Shown here: one piece after another, positions 1-11,326 of the stretch | Position numbering within the stretch: the stretch's first letter is position 1 | Layout: each line of letters opens with the position of its first letter | Assembly: GCA_023678885.1 (NCBI GenBank) | Contig: CM043006.1 | Span: forward strand, 8,025,948 to 8,089,947 | DNA length: 64,000 bases | From: Pogostemon cablin | Taxonomy: Eukaryota > Streptophyta > Magnoliopsida > Lamiales > Lamiaceae | Direction: 5' to 3' | The notes under the pieces: model-generated | Database searches by the model: none | What the model saw: the letters and a program-made list of their open reading frames with translations, nothing else | Told to the model about the DNA's origin: nothing | Program-made: the position numbers and the translations under genes

Positions 1-2474
1 AAAACAGTCAAGCAATAGCCTTCCTTTGGGCTGACTTATTACTCACATGTTAAACAAATAATCGTCACATATTTACCACCACAGGTGCTTGTGTATTTCT
101 GCCAAATATTAATCTACCTATGGGCCGATCAATACCCGCATGAAGATACACTTGCACAACATTATTAATTAGGGACCCATCACAAGACACCTTGTGCAAC
201 ATTAACCTTGTCTATGGACAAAAATTAACTGTAGGGGTAATCTTGGTGTAACAATCAAATATTGACAATAAGTTCTGTCAAACAAGAGTCTATCTGTGGA
301 CCGACTCATGTTCACATGAATAATCGAAATAATTATCACATACTTATTATCACATGTGTGTTATTATTCTGTCAAACTGTGCCTACCTGTGGGCCGAACA
401 CAGAACACATAAATAATACCACACCCATCTATATAATTTCAATAAAGCTTTTCTCCACACACGATATTGCTGTGGCAACATGGTGCTTCGATTGACTAGA
501 TTGAAGATTTACTAGACTAATTAAATAAATATTAAAATATTTAATTTAATTAAACGACATTTAACTGTCTTCCCAATTTAATTTAATTTTATTCCTCTAA
601 CCAAATAGGAATATTAGATGATTCATTACCCTAATGAAAGATTTATTAACTTAATTAAAATTTTCAAATCCTAATTTAAAATTAAATTAGGTAAATATCT
701 ATAATTAAACTGTTCATGCAAATAATAGTCGAATAATTATTGTGATTTAAATTCTAAATTGCTAATCACATGTATGAATCGCATGTTATCACAAATTAAT
801 AAAATAATATAATTACAGCATGTAATTACCCCAAATATGACAGTGGGGTCAATAGTATTTGTGACAAACCCATAATCCATTATGGCTTACTGAATAAGCT
901 ATAAAGATACGCATGAACCTAATTTTTCATAAAAATTACTGAAATTAACTGTATTTCTTCAAGTCTTGAGCATAAATAATATACCATTGCACCACAATGC
1001 ATAAAATTCTTTATTACCGAACTGAAACGAAAACCAAATTATGAATACGTTACTCTAATTCTGTCATAAATTTATGTCCATAAATATTCAATATGCAGAA
1101 TGGTAGATATCATTATGCGAAAGGGATGTACAATTAATCACCCCATCACAACACAATTCAATTCATTTGGTATATAATTTCAACCAACAATTAACGGATC
1201 TTAATTGACACGCATTATCATATAAATAGTGCCACACACATTCCTTGATCAATTGTCAATATGAAAATTGCCACGCAATTCCAAATGTCACAAATATTCA
1301 ACGATTAAAATCCATTAATAAATTGACACAATAAACTTTAACACCATTACCTCAAATTTAAAATTGATATGGTCAGTCCTATGATTACGAAATTTCTTGT
1401 AATCACTAATCCATTGTGTATATAATGGAAATGTGAACCATGCTGATGCATATATATACCATGAAATATTCTTAATAAATTGAGCACCCATCTGGCATAT
1501 TTTAGTTGCAAGTAATGACCACTCTCATATCACCTTAAAACAATTTATCGAATTTAATCAGTGACAAGTAGGATTAATCAAAATCTATCGACAGGAACTC
1601 ATAAAACCATAATTGCTATCATAATAATAAAGGGATCGCATTTTAATTTACATTCCCACGAATGTTGAGTGCAAAAACACAAGTTCCCAAGAATTCTTTT
1701 CAGATAACCAAAAAACTTGACAATTTTCATATAGTTACGATGTGTTCATGAGTTAAACTATCATAATCAAAATCCTAATTAATCCTAATTAAGAATTATA
1801 AATCCTAATTTAGAGTAAACAAATTAGGAAAATATTCCTCAATAAATAATTAATAATAATAGCACTCCCAACACACGTTAACCATTTAACAAAAATTTAC
1901 AAAAATACATACCCTCGTAATGGACACCAATATATGCTATACATATAATCCATTCTATAACAGTAATTGTTATTAAAACTGGATCTAACAATCTACGAGG
2001 ACATCACGCATAGATGTAATTTCTGATTAACACGTGGTTTATTAATTTTCAAATTATCGAATAATAATAACCCATCTTTCAATTTACAAAATTGAGCAAT
2101 ACAATCAATAATGAATACTCAGTAACCACTCAAAAAAACTTACGCATACATGTGTCGAATTCACTAGATAGACATGTAATGCCATTAATTATTAAAATGA
2201 CATAATCATTTTAATACAGTGCATAATACCATTTCTAAGTACTTGTTTGCCACCGATTTTCTGGAAATTATTATTACGAATAGCGTAAGAGTTCATTTAT
2301 TTCAAACGAAATTCAATGAAGTTTAACATCAGAATTCCAAAACTATACATCCAACCTTATATCCGATTAAACTAAATTAAATAATTAATCGCAACACAAT
2401 ATTAAATAAACAATCAAACTTATATGATTAAAAAATTTAATTTCATCAGATCTCAGAGAATCATACATAGGGTG

Positions 2475-2486
2475 GCTCTGATACCA
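2475..2486 (-). other. Primer-binding site of Copia G
   Basis: On the minus strand this reads TGGTATCAGAGC, the usual plant Copia site complementary to the initiator methionine tRNA 3' end. It lies 2 bases inside the LTR edge. Confidence 0.9.
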
Positions 2487-2488
2487 CT

Positions 2489-2945
2489 TGTTGGAAATAA
2501 ATACATGAGACCTTAGCCCTATTATGATAAACTGATATCAAACTGTAATACGGAAGCGTACCTGATCCAATGAGTTTCTAGGCGGAACACGAACTCATGA
2601 TCAATGGTTATATGGTCTTCCTCAACTAAGCCCTCCTAATTCCTTTATGGGGACCGTAGTAATCCCTCCCTATGGGGAGAAGGGAAGACCAAGTGCGGCT
2701 TAGTATATTGGGGACCATAACCGGGTAACCTTTATATACTACTTGACTAGACCACCCATAATCACCTAATCATGTAGTATTGGGTATCTACTCAATAAGC
2801 CCATATCATTTATTATTATAGCTCATGAACCTTTAAACTTAATTGGATCACTTAATTAAGTTCATAAAATAATTGAATAGCTAATATAGTTGTATAATAA
2901 TATATTGCCCACAATTAGATTATAATGGAAATTAATAATTTCCAA
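2489..2945 (-). repeat. LTR of Copia element G (5' LTR in element sense)
   Basis: It begins TGTTGGAAATAAAT and matches the LTRs at 34431-34894 and 63739-64000, sharing GTGCGGCTTAGTATATTGGG and a conserved end with TTGCCCACAATTAGATTATA. The expected terminal CCAACA is reduced to CCAA before gene-like sequence starts, so the right edge is uncertain by a few bases. Confidence 0.85.
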
Positions 2946-3360
2946 TTGTTCTCATACTAGTCTCGACATACACAGCAGCCCTTTCCGAAAATTTAACAGC
3001 ATGGAGGCTAAAAGACTTGGATAGAGAGGTGACTAATCTTGTGAGAGACAGATAGTTTCCTACATGAAGAACACGTGGAAGTTCGACGAAAGCAAGATCA
3101 GAACATACAATACTGCAGATGAATTGCGCGAGGCTTTGAAAAACAGAAGCATCAAAGCCATGTTTGCCACCTCACGCTACACCGATCTCTTCTTGAAAGG
3201 TCACTGCGATAAATTCATGAGAGTGGGCTCACCCTTCATCACTGATCTGGGCTATGCTTTTGTGTTTCCAAAGGGCTCTCCTCTGGCCGCAGACGTCTCT
3301 GCTCCAATCATACAACTAATCGATAAAGGACGATTGGCAGAGAAACACAAAGGAATTTAA
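2946..3360 (+). pseudogene. Glutamate receptor-like channel (GLR) gene fragment
   Basis: The frame starting near 2945 reads IVLILVSTYTAAL followed by LTAWRLKDL, which fits the third membrane segment (M3) of plant glutamate receptor-like cation channels and the start of the second ligand-binding lobe. After a frameshift between about 3041 and 3052, the frame continues with FDESKIRTYNTADELREAL, then MFATSRYTDLFL and FPKGSPLAADVSAPI, the typical S2-lobe pattern up to just before M4. M4 and the C-terminus are missing: the frame stops at 3358-3360, after residues that no longer fit the family. Everything upstream of M3 is separated by Copia G. The family call is by recognition; subclade is not assigned. 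The piece is a fossil, not a functional channel. Confidence 0.8.
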
Positions 3361-3668
3361 AATGAAAAATGGAATAAATAAAAATAAAATGGAATTTGAG
3401 TTGGGATTGGTCCAAGTTCTTCCTCAATTGCCACGTTGGATGAAGCTACGAGAAAGGCCCAATTTGAGGCGTCATGTGCGGTGCACATGCAATTTTCCGG
3501 CAAAAAAATTAATTTCCGGCGATTTTGGGACCAAAATTGGCCAATATCAGAAATTACGGGATGAAATTGGAAATTTTAGCTTTTTTTGGACGGAATCAAT
3601 AACTCTCTATAGTTATGGGACCAAAAATGATTTTAACTCAAAGTATGTTTATTTGTAGTAAAAGTATG
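3361..3668. other. Unassigned sequence downstream of GLR fragment
   Basis: A 98-codon open frame covers this stretch but looks like chance. The words GGGACCAAAATTGGCCAAT and TTCCGGCGATTTTGG resemble dispersed plant repeats. No gene or complete element could be identified. Confidence 0.4.
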
Positions 3669-3676
3669 TCAATAAT

Positions 3677-4731
3677 TAGGGATGTAAATGAACCAAACCG
3701 TTCGTGAGCTATGCGAGTCTCGGTTCGAAAAAAAATCGTTCGAGTTCGTTCGCGAAATTAAACGAGCTGAGCCGAGCTAGATTTTCAAGCTCGATTATTT
3801 TTTCGAGCCGAACTCGAGCCTGGGTGTATTTGGCTCGAAAGCTCGCGAACATGTTCGTTTACGGGCTCGCGAACGTGTTCGTAAACGTGTTCGTTTATAA
3901 GCTCGCGAACATGTTCATTATTAGGCTCGCGAACGTGTTCGAATAGTGCTCGTTAATAGGCTCGAACACTATAGTCAATAGGCTTATTCTTATTATTATT
4001 ACTCCATTATTATTATTATTATTTAATATAACTTATTTTAAATATGGTAATTTTAGAGTTTAAAAACTTTATATAAAAAATTTAAATTATATATATACTT
4101 ATTCGATTGAATATCACTTTTTATTAATAGTATTATCACTTTTATTCGTCTCATGTAAGGATTTACGTGAGACGGTTTTACACAAGACCTACTACAAATT
4201 TTAAAGTAAATATATACTCCATATACTTATAAATGTTAAATAAAAGAAATCTTTAGTTATATTATTAAAATATATTTTAATTAATAATCAGTACTTCTAA
4301 TAATTAATAAAAAAATTGATAATAACTCTAGGGTCTAGATACCGCTTTTTATCAAAATTTTATTATAATAAAATTTTATTATTCGTGAGATGGTCTCACT
4401 CAAGCCAGTACACATTAAAATTAAAATAAATAAAAATCGAATAATTTTCAGCTTAACGAGCCCGAACGAGCTCGAGCTCGAACTAATGACTTAGTTTTTA
4501 TTGAGCTGAATTCGAGCTCGAGCTCGAGTTTGATTTTTTTTATTTAGTAAAAATATTTCTAGCCGAACTCACGAACTGTTCGCGAGCTATATATTTTACA
4601 CACGAGCTGAACTCGTGCCTAAAAAGAAAAATTCAAATCGAGCTCGAGCCGAGCTCGAGCCCCTTAAAAAATTTTCAAGCTGAGCTCGAGCCCAGAGATG
4701 CTCGGCTGGGTTCGGCTCGATTACATCCCAA
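3677..4731. mobile_element. Non-autonomous hAT-type DNA transposon, 1055 bp
   Basis: Flanked by a perfect 8-bp direct repeat TCAATAAT at 3669-3676 and 4732-4739, the TSD length of hAT elements. Ends are TAGGGATGTAA on the left and, on the opposite strand from the right, TTGGGATGTAA (one mismatch). Both flanks of the element, about 300 bp each, are crowded with GAGCTCGAGC and GCTCGCGAAC words, while the centre is plain AT-rich DNA with no transposase frame. Movement would depend on a transposase supplied elsewhere. Confidence 0.85.
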
Positions 4732-4739
4732 TCAATAAT

Positions 4740-5080
4740 AGATCATATAATAACACCTTAAATCATACTAAAATTTATCATTTATCATACTTAAAAAAAT
4801 ATATTTTAACAATCATTAAACATCTTTATCTATATAATAGACATTCTTTAACACAACTCACGAACCGTCTAACATATGTAACGTCTCATGATAGAGTTTT
4901 TCTTTTTCATTTATTAATGAAATCTTCTTCCCCTCAAAAAGAAAAAAAAACAAATGAATCACCTATTCTATTTCCATATTTCATCTCCTATTTTATTAAT
5001 TAGATTTTTGTATATATGATAATCAATTCCCAAAATTCACAAAACGCGCAAGGGTTTAATGTTCTTTTTAGTGTATACTC
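4740..5080. other. AT-rich intergenic sequence
   Basis: I see no gene or recognisable element. A 101-codon open frame at 4698-5003 overlaps the transposon end and has no recognisable protein features. Confidence 0.4.
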
Positions 5081-5082
5081 CT

Positions 5083-5150
5083 TCCGTCCCAACACAGTTT
5101 TCATATTTCCTCATTTGTCCGTCCCAATATAGTTTTCACACCCCATAAAT
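5083..5150 (+). repeat. Possible Stowaway/mariner-like MITE end
   Basis: ACTCCTTCCGTCCCAACACA matches the CTCCCTCCGTCCC terminal motif of plant mariner-type MITEs, and a second GTCCGTCCCAATATAG follows 40 bases later. The opposite end (GGGACGGAGGGAG) is not visible downstream, so this is a one-ended remnant at best. Confidence 0.4.
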
Positions 5151-5159
5151 GGAAAAAAA

Positions 5160-6105
5160 AAACGAAACACAAAAAAATACCTTAGCATGATTTCTTATTT
5201 TCAAAAATACCATCATATCTTTATACATTTAAAACATTAAATATATACCTAAACATATTTAACTTAACAAAATTATCCTAACCCAAACTAAATACCCAAC
5301 CCAACCTCACCCAACCCAAATCAAAACAAAACACTAACAACCTAATAGATTCAACCTGCCCATTATCATCTTCAACTTTAGATCCACATTTCTCTCTTCT
5401 CTCTCGCACACTTAGATCTCAACCCCACCACCCTTGCCAGACGATGCAACACCGAATCCGGCTCCAGCAGTCATTTATTATCCGTCATCATTTTTCCCCC
5501 CACCAGCCTCGCCGGATGTGCCGTCTGATCCTATTATATTGCAGCCGCCATACCGTGGTCGTTTATGCGCCGCTGGAGTATCACCGAACGATGGCCGCCG
5601 GATCTGACTCCAACCATCGTCGTTTCCCCCACCACCCTCGTCAGATCTGACTCCAGCCGCCATCGGTCAGATCTGCATCAACTCTACCCACATCGGTCAG
5701 ATCTGCGTCCACTCTAGCCACGCTGGTCCGTCGCCGCTCACCGTAGGAGAGTAGTCTCCGCCGCGTCGTGGTCCCGGAGTCAACCATGCCCATTTTGATT
5801 CTGAAATCATAGTTGCTGATGACCCTCACCATCAATCGCGTAGTATTTACACATCATGCTGTCAAAGATCAAACCCACACAGCTACCATTGTCTTGTTTC
5901 CAGATTGGGTATTGCTTCCAGCGAGTTTTAAATTTGAAGTAGAAAAGCTTTTTAGGGGAGAAAGTAAGTGTATAAAAATAAAATCTTAAATCATATTCCA
6001 CCATACCCATTTTGTCTCTAATATCCAAGATGTAAAATAATAATTTTTTGCTTTAGTTTTTTGATTTGGTTTTATGATTTAATTTTGTTCTCTGATTTGG
6101 TGTCA
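5160..6105. other. Unassigned sequence with GC-richer block
   Basis: Positions 5340-5790 are much richer in C and G than the surroundings and pyrimidine-rich at first, like a 5' leader or a captured gene edge, but short open frames on both strands show no recognisable domain. CATCGGTCAGATCTGC is repeated directly at about 5660-5706, with a third partial copy near 5638. The minus-strand frame at 5807-6028 was not recognised. Confidence 0.35.
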
Positions 6106-6106
6106 T

Positions 6107-6236
6107 CATAACTACTTCCCCCAGAATTTTAGTTATCATAACCACCACCACCTCCATAACCACCAACTCCATCACCATAACCGCCACCACCATAATTCCC
6201 ACCCTCATAACCACCACCACTAGGTGGCCTTCTCTT
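6107..6236 (-). pseudogene. Partial duplicate of GR-RBP glycine-rich tail
   Basis: The minus strand reads RPPSGGGGYEGGNYGGGG and GVGGYGGGGGYDN before a stop, closely matching 6516-6643 in the adjacent RNA-binding protein gene. Only the glycine-rich segment is present, in tandem with and downstream of the gene's own last exon, so a local tandem duplication is the simplest origin. This copy keeps tyrosine where the main gene has a stop codon. Confidence 0.75.
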
Positions 6237-6377
6237 CATGTTTATATGATTTATTTATGAATGAAATGAAATGGGTTTGCACGATATATTCTGAATACTA
6301 ATAATGCATGTGAAATGCACATCCACTACTTTACTATAGCAGATAAATTAGCAGGGATCCCACAAGTTCCGACATTA

Positions 6378-7902
6378 TCAACCTCTTCCATCCGTATGGT
6401 AATCATGGGTGCCAGCAACGTCTCTACAGCTTCCTGCATCGACACCCACATCATTATTGCTTGCGTAACTCTTGCTGCCAAATTGGCTCTCACCACCCAC
6501 AGCTCCGCTACCATAACTACTTCCCCCAGAGTTATAGTTGTCATCTTAACCACCACCACCTCCATAACCACCAACTCCATCACCATAACCGCCACCACCA
6601 TAATTCCTACCCTCATAACCACCACCACTAGGTGGCCTCTCCTTTGCATAGTTCACCCTCACTTTACTACCATCAAGTTCCTAAGCTATATCAAAAGTGA
6701 TAAAAATTTAGATATCGTACGCAACAGTTAAGAAAGAGAACTTAAAAAATGTCTGCCACTGGAAGAGGAGGAGAAGAGAGTATTATATAACCTGTTTATC
6801 CAAAGCCCGGATGGAAGCCTCATCAAAGGAAGGAAACGTAACAAAACCAAATCCTCCGCAGAAACCAGTTTCCCTATCATAAATTACTTCCACTGCCAAA
6901 AATAAAATAAAAAGTTAAAAGTATTGATACAAGCTGATACAACCATTTTAGGCATATAAACTACTGAATGTAGGATGTACACAAAAATCAGGGGATGACT
7001 TCAAGGCATGTTTCCTAATTGAGAATTGAGATAAGTAGACATGATTCTAACATTACCATGCAACTTACGCAGAAAATGCTCTGAGATGGTTCTATAAACT
7101 CACACCAAATGACCAGAATGAGGCTCATCTAGGACAGAAGGGTTAGTATGCCATATAAAACAAGTATAATGAAACAGTTTAGTCAGCTTTCCCGCAATAT
7201 CATGTCGAGCAAGCATATAGAGCGAGTGTCCATTTTAATCTCCATAATCATGCAAGAGGAAGTAGTATGACCTTAAACAAAGAAGAGCTTTCACATGAGG
7301 GAAGAACTTCTACAAATCAGAGAATCTACATCACATAAGTTCCACCATAAACTTGTCAAGTGTATAATCACATTAATCTAAAATTAAAAAATTGTATCAG
7401 TTAAATCTGTTTCTTCAGCGTGGAATTTGAAAAGCACTCATATGTCATTATGTGGACAATAAAGTATGCAGCAAAAATGAAGAGAAATGATTTAATTATT
7501 TTGAATTTGCAATCCATTTAAACAAATATCAAGACTTGCAGATGATGCATTATAAATTTTCAGATTGTTTAAGCAGGATATATGTAAGTTCTTGATTACC
7601 ATCAAGAATTTCTCAGTACTTTTCAAAAGCCTCTCTGAGACTTACTTCATCTGACATGACAGGAAGTCCTGCAATATCAGACAATGAAATGTAACACAAT
7701 ATTGGATGTGATAAAGCAGACTAGTTCACTTGGAATCAGAAAAAAAAAAATAATAATAAAGAATGTCACCTTCAACAGAAATCTCTGTTATGCATCTTTT
7801 TCCTAGAAAGATGGAGGGGCTGGACACAGAGATGTCCTGTTTGACACCGCTACTCAGAGTTTTCCCCAGTATACTCCCAGCTTTTCTCATGAAGAAAGCC
7901 AT
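6378..7902 (-). pseudogene. Mitochondrial-type glycine-rich RNA-binding protein (GR-RBP), disabled
   Basis: Four exons with GT/AG borders and compatible phases: 7770-7902, 7600-7668, 6792-6892 and 6378-6680. Exon 1 gives a start MAFFMRKAGSILGKTL and a basic, hydroxylated leader ending SSPSIFLGKRC, which looks like a mitochondrial presequence. Exons 2-3 encode an RRM domain, with the RNP1 motif GFGFVTF in exon 3; exon 4 finishes the RRM (SKVRVNYAKERPP) and gives a Gly/Tyr-rich tail. Proteins of this family bind RNA in plant mitochondria. The expected RNP2 (KLFVGGL) is eroded to GLPVMSDE. Two in-frame stops break the frame: TGA at 7613-7615 (where GGA is expected in EKYGE) and TAA at 6546-6548 in the tail. 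Without them the product would be about 200 residues. Introns of 101, 707 and 111 bp show it is not a retrocopy. It could be a recently disabled gene; RNA editing or assembly error is less likely. Confidence 0.8.
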
Positions 7903-7910
7903 GCTCTGAC

Positions 7911-9035
7911 CTGAATCAGTGATTAAACCAAACAAAGAATATATTAACATTTAAATAACGAATTCAATTTCACAACACTATAACAATTCTAATCTCCAAG
8001 AAAAACAATCAGAAGAATTATTAATATCTAGAAAGTGAACAATCAGAGTGCTAAAGAACACTAAATTTTCAACTCCACAATGCACAGGGGCTGAGCTAGA
8101 CCATTTTTGTAGGGGGCTAAAATTTTTTTTATTAGCATCCATATGGTTGACACATAGTATGAGAATTTTTTTTTACTAATTTTATTGATTTTTTAAGAAT
8201 AACAATAAATTTTTTTATACTAGCGCCGATACTGTTAATACGGAGTATGAGAATTTTTTTAGTAGATTTATTGATTTTTAAAGAATAACGTAGTCTTTTT
8301 AAATAGTAAAGTGTAAAGTATGTAACATGTATTAGGTGTGAATATTCTTTTTAAAAATAAAATGTATTTTAAGGTTTGATATTATTTTTAAGTGGTTCAA
8401 GTTATTATGTGACGAATTTGATGATAATTGTGGGAGGATGGGAGTATAAAATAATGCAAAATAAAAGCATAACTTGCTATAAAAATATTTTTAGAGATAT
8501 TTTCATATATTTTTCAATGTCAAAAATAAAAAAAGAGGTGCAACAATAATTTTTATTGATTCTGAGAAATTATAGAACTTAAAATTTTATGTGTTTCTTT
8601 ATTAATGTGTAAGGTTTGATTAATTGTTAGAAGAACCCCCACCCCACCACTCAACGAGGGTACGCCCCTGACAATGCATACACTTATCATGAAATTTCAA
8701 AGGGTTTAAGGTCTTTCTAAAACCAAAAGGCCCAATCAACGCACAAACATCTAAAATGAATACAGGAACAGAGAAAATTAGAAACGGCTTCTGTATCATT
8801 TCGTCCTGCATTTCTCAAAACAAAAATTAATTCAGCTACTTAAAAAAGAAAACCAATCGAGTCCTTAACAAATTCAAAATCACAATAAACACAAAACAGT
8901 TAGACACAAATTAATCACGGCCACGAAGAACACCAAAAAGATCAACCGACCTAGAAAGCTCAGTGAAAAGAAGAAACGATGAGATTCACATCGCTGATGT
9001 ATCAGAACTAGGGTTGGGAGAAAGATGATTGATAC
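7911..9035 (-). other. Predicted 5'-leader intron of the GR-RBP gene
   Basis: On the minus strand a donor CTAAG/GTATC at 9035 and an acceptor GATTCAG/GTCAGAGC at 7911 sit between a TATA-proximal leader and the ATG at 7902. Leader introns are common in plant GR-RBP genes. The hAT insertion at 8085-8670 lies inside it, so the intron was about 530 bp before insertion. Confidence 0.5.
8085..8670. mobile_element. Small hAT-type element (586 bp) in the leader intron
   Basis: Perfect 8-bp TSD ACAATGCA at 8077-8084 and 8671-8678. Ends are CAGGGGCTGAGC and, inverted, CAGGGGCGTACC, matching the CAGGGGC-type termini of plant hAT elements. The interior is AT-rich with no coding capacity. Confidence 0.85.
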
Positions 9036-9107
9036 CTTAGTTGATGGTGTCTGTTGTTCTTGGCTCGTAGAGAGTAGTGTATAACTCTTAGAGTGAGAAA
9101 AGCGAAG

Positions 9108-9117
9108 AATTTATAGC
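9108..9117 (-). promoter_or_regulatory. TATA box of the GR-RBP gene
   Basis: The minus strand reads GCTATAAATT, followed about 30 bases on by a pyrimidine-rich start region (CTCACTCTAAGAG) and the predicted leader exon to 9036. Spacing fits a plant core promoter. Confidence 0.5.
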
Positions 9118-9129
9118 ATGTTAGGTCGA

Positions 9130-9330
9130 AAAGGCTTGAAAGACCGTCAGCCGTCCGTTTTAAAGATCGGGATATTAAAGCCGTCGATAAACGACATCTG
9201 TTTCCTTTTCATTTTCTCGCATGAAGTTATTTGCCTGATCAATTCAGCTTAGTGCTCATGTCTCAGCCAATTAATTATGGCAAAGACTTGGCGCTCAAGT
9301 CTTAGCCAATTAATTATGTCAAATACTTGG
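9130..9330. other. Upstream region of GR-RBP with short tandem repeat
   Basis: About 45 bp is repeated once: two segments near 9249-9330 share CAGCCAATTAATTATG and an ACTTGG end. No other feature is recognised. Confidence 0.4.
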
Positions 9331-9729
9331 TGATGAGATCATCTCATTCTCATCTCAAAATAACTCGATTAAATAATTTTAAAGGTTCCTATTTGATTAT
9401 TATTATTATTATTATGTAATTAAAAAATAAAAAAATTAGTTATAGAGTAAAATAATTTGGATCTAAATAAATTTAAAAAATCTTGTTTGGTTAATATTAT
9501 ATTAGAATATTTAAAAATTAATTATGAAAGAGGAATTAATTAGGCCATATATGTATACAAGAATATTTAAAATGTATTATTCATTTAATTTATTTTAATT
9601 TAAATATTATAAATTTATTAAATGTGATAATATTATTAAAAAGTAGTAATATCTTTTCTAATATAAAAAAATTACTGATCAAATAAAAGTGATAATTTTT
9701 CATTTGAATTATGTTATAAATAATTTATA
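9331..9729 (+). repeat. AT-rich repeat H copy 1, first segment
   Basis: Matches 33140-33560 over its length, with shared words AATTTAAATATTATAA, AAATGTGATAATA and TTGAATTATGTTAT. It is cut at 9729 by the Mutator-like element and resumes at 12679. The class of repeat H is not known; it is full of AAGTGATAAT words and codes for nothing. Confidence 0.7.
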
Positions 9730-10389
9730 GGGACAGTAGTCATATTGCCCTATTTCTAATACCCGACATCAAGTTTGTCATACTCTCTAAAAACCATCTA
9801 ATTTGCCCACTATTTTATCAATATACCTGAACTACCCTCTTTACACACATGTCAGCTCTTTTATGGATTTTTTTTACAAAGTGGCTGAAAGTTATTTTAT
9901 ACCAATTTAATAAACATTGAAAAAGGGGAGAATCTTTGACCCCATTAAGTATTTAATTTAAAACTTGACCTTATTATTTTACCCCCTCCCGCTCTCTGCT
10001 CACTTTCTCTCTCTTCCCCCCTTGCTCTTTCTTTTTTTTCGATTTTATCTCAGCGGACACTGGTATCCGTACGTCCATCTGCGTGGTTCCCTCGTCGTCT
10101 CCTCGGCGGATAGAGGCAGAAGAGTATATTATGGAAAATTAAGTGTGTATTTAATTTTGGGTGGTTTAGGGTTTAGGGATTCGTTGGTGGGATAGTTATA
10201 TGTATAATTTTGGGGACAAGCCAGAACAAAAAAAAATAATTAAAATATCACATTCAAAATAGACAAATTGTTTCAATTTTTCATAATTGTGACATTTTCC
10301 AGTTTTATTACTGTAATTGAGTTTTCGATGATGTATGTTTGTGAAGTGAAGATGATACTGTATGTCTGGTCATGATTTATTGCAAATAT

Positions 10390-10690
10390 GTGCATGTCCG
10401 CAGATAAAATGGTTATGTTATTGTATGTCCGCTGATGAATTTTAGGCTTTACTAGTATGTCCGCCGAAAATTTAATTTGGTTGGAAATAGCATGTCCGTT
10501 GATAAATTTGATAGGACTTGCATGTCTGTCGAAAATTTTGGTTGAAATTAGCCTGTCCGTTGATAATTTGGGTTGAAAATAGCATGTCCGCTATTAAATT
10601 TTGATAGAACTTGCATGTCGCCCGAAAATATTTGTTAAAATTACCATGTCCGCCGATAAATTTTGTTAGAATTTGCATGTCCTTAATTTT
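10390..10690 (+). repeat. ~31-bp tandem array with CATGTCCGC motif
   Basis: About ten units of 29-33 bp, each starting GCATGTCCG or GTATGTCCG. Two unit types roughly alternate: one continues GATAAATTTTGATAG, the other GAAAATTTTGGTTG, giving a dimer period near 62 bp. Confidence 0.85.
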
Positions 10691-11080
10691 GGTGTTTACA
10701 GGTTAAATAATATTTTTGACGATGAAAGATGACATGTTTTTCCATGTTCATCGAAGAATTTTAGTATTTTAAGAATGTTCGATTATTAAATCGATGAATA
10801 TTATAAATTAAGGAATATCATATCATAATTTATAAGTTTGGGAAATATTTCTTTATTTAAAATTCTTTGGACATGAAATTAATGTAATCTGTGGTCATGA
10901 AATTTCTTGACAATATCATTGACTGACAAGAAATTTTTATCAACATGAAATAACTATTACGTGTATATTTTAAAAAAAACTAATTTTTTTATTAACTGAT
11001 ATTTATCAAGCATTCCTATTAATATTTCAAGAAAAATTAATTTTATTACATTATCATTAAATTATGAGTTATTATTAGTG

Positions 11081-11326
11081 ATTGGGTTTATAGCCTATGT
11101 CTGCCCAATTTCAGTCCATGTCCGCCTATGTTTGGTGAGGGAAAGATTGAGAATTTATTAGCGGATACCATTCCAATATTATCATACACCTTCCCTTGTT
11201 GTGAATTGGGTTTATAGCCCATGTCCGCCCAATTTCAGTCCATGTCTGCCTATGTTTGGTGAGGAAAAGAATGAGAATTTATCAGCGGACACCATCCCAA
11301 TATTATCAGATACCTTCCCTTCGTTG
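11081..11326 (+). repeat. 124-bp tandem duplication inside the MULE
   Basis: ATTGGGTTTATAGCC starts at 11081 and again at 11205; both copies contain two TGTCYGCC motifs, TATGTTTGGTGAGG and an inverted AGCGGATA or AGCGGACA. Confidence 0.85.

Larger units (their letters stand above)
1..2945 (-). mobile_element. Ty1/Copia element G, 5' part (truncated by window edge)
   Basis: The minus-strand 5' LTR (2489-2945) is followed, reading leftward, by a primer-binding site (2475-2486) and about 2.47 kb of internal sequence that runs off the window. The first ~730 bases match the internal region of element E at about 45480-46200, including the motif CTTCCTTTGGGC and the following ATTACTCACATG. No open reading frame of note survives in this part; pol should lie outside the window to the left. 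The element interrupts a glutamate-receptor-like gene whose remnant begins right after the LTR. Confidence 0.8.

Noticed and set aside
3362..3658. 98-codon open frame after the GLR fragment
   Set aside because: Covers dispersed-repeat-like sequence (GACCAAAATTGGCC) and does not continue the GLR protein.
5083..5150. Complete Stowaway-like MITE
   Set aside because: No inverted partner end (GGGACGGAGGGAG) is visible in the next kilobase.
6315..6731. 138-codon plus-strand open frame
   Set aside because: It is the antisense shadow of the glycine-rich exon; Thr-rich because it reads the complement of Gly codons.
8620..8811. 63-codon minus-strand open frame upstream of GR-RBP
   Set aside because: It starts in the leader intron and runs into the hAT element, so it is not conserved coding sequence.
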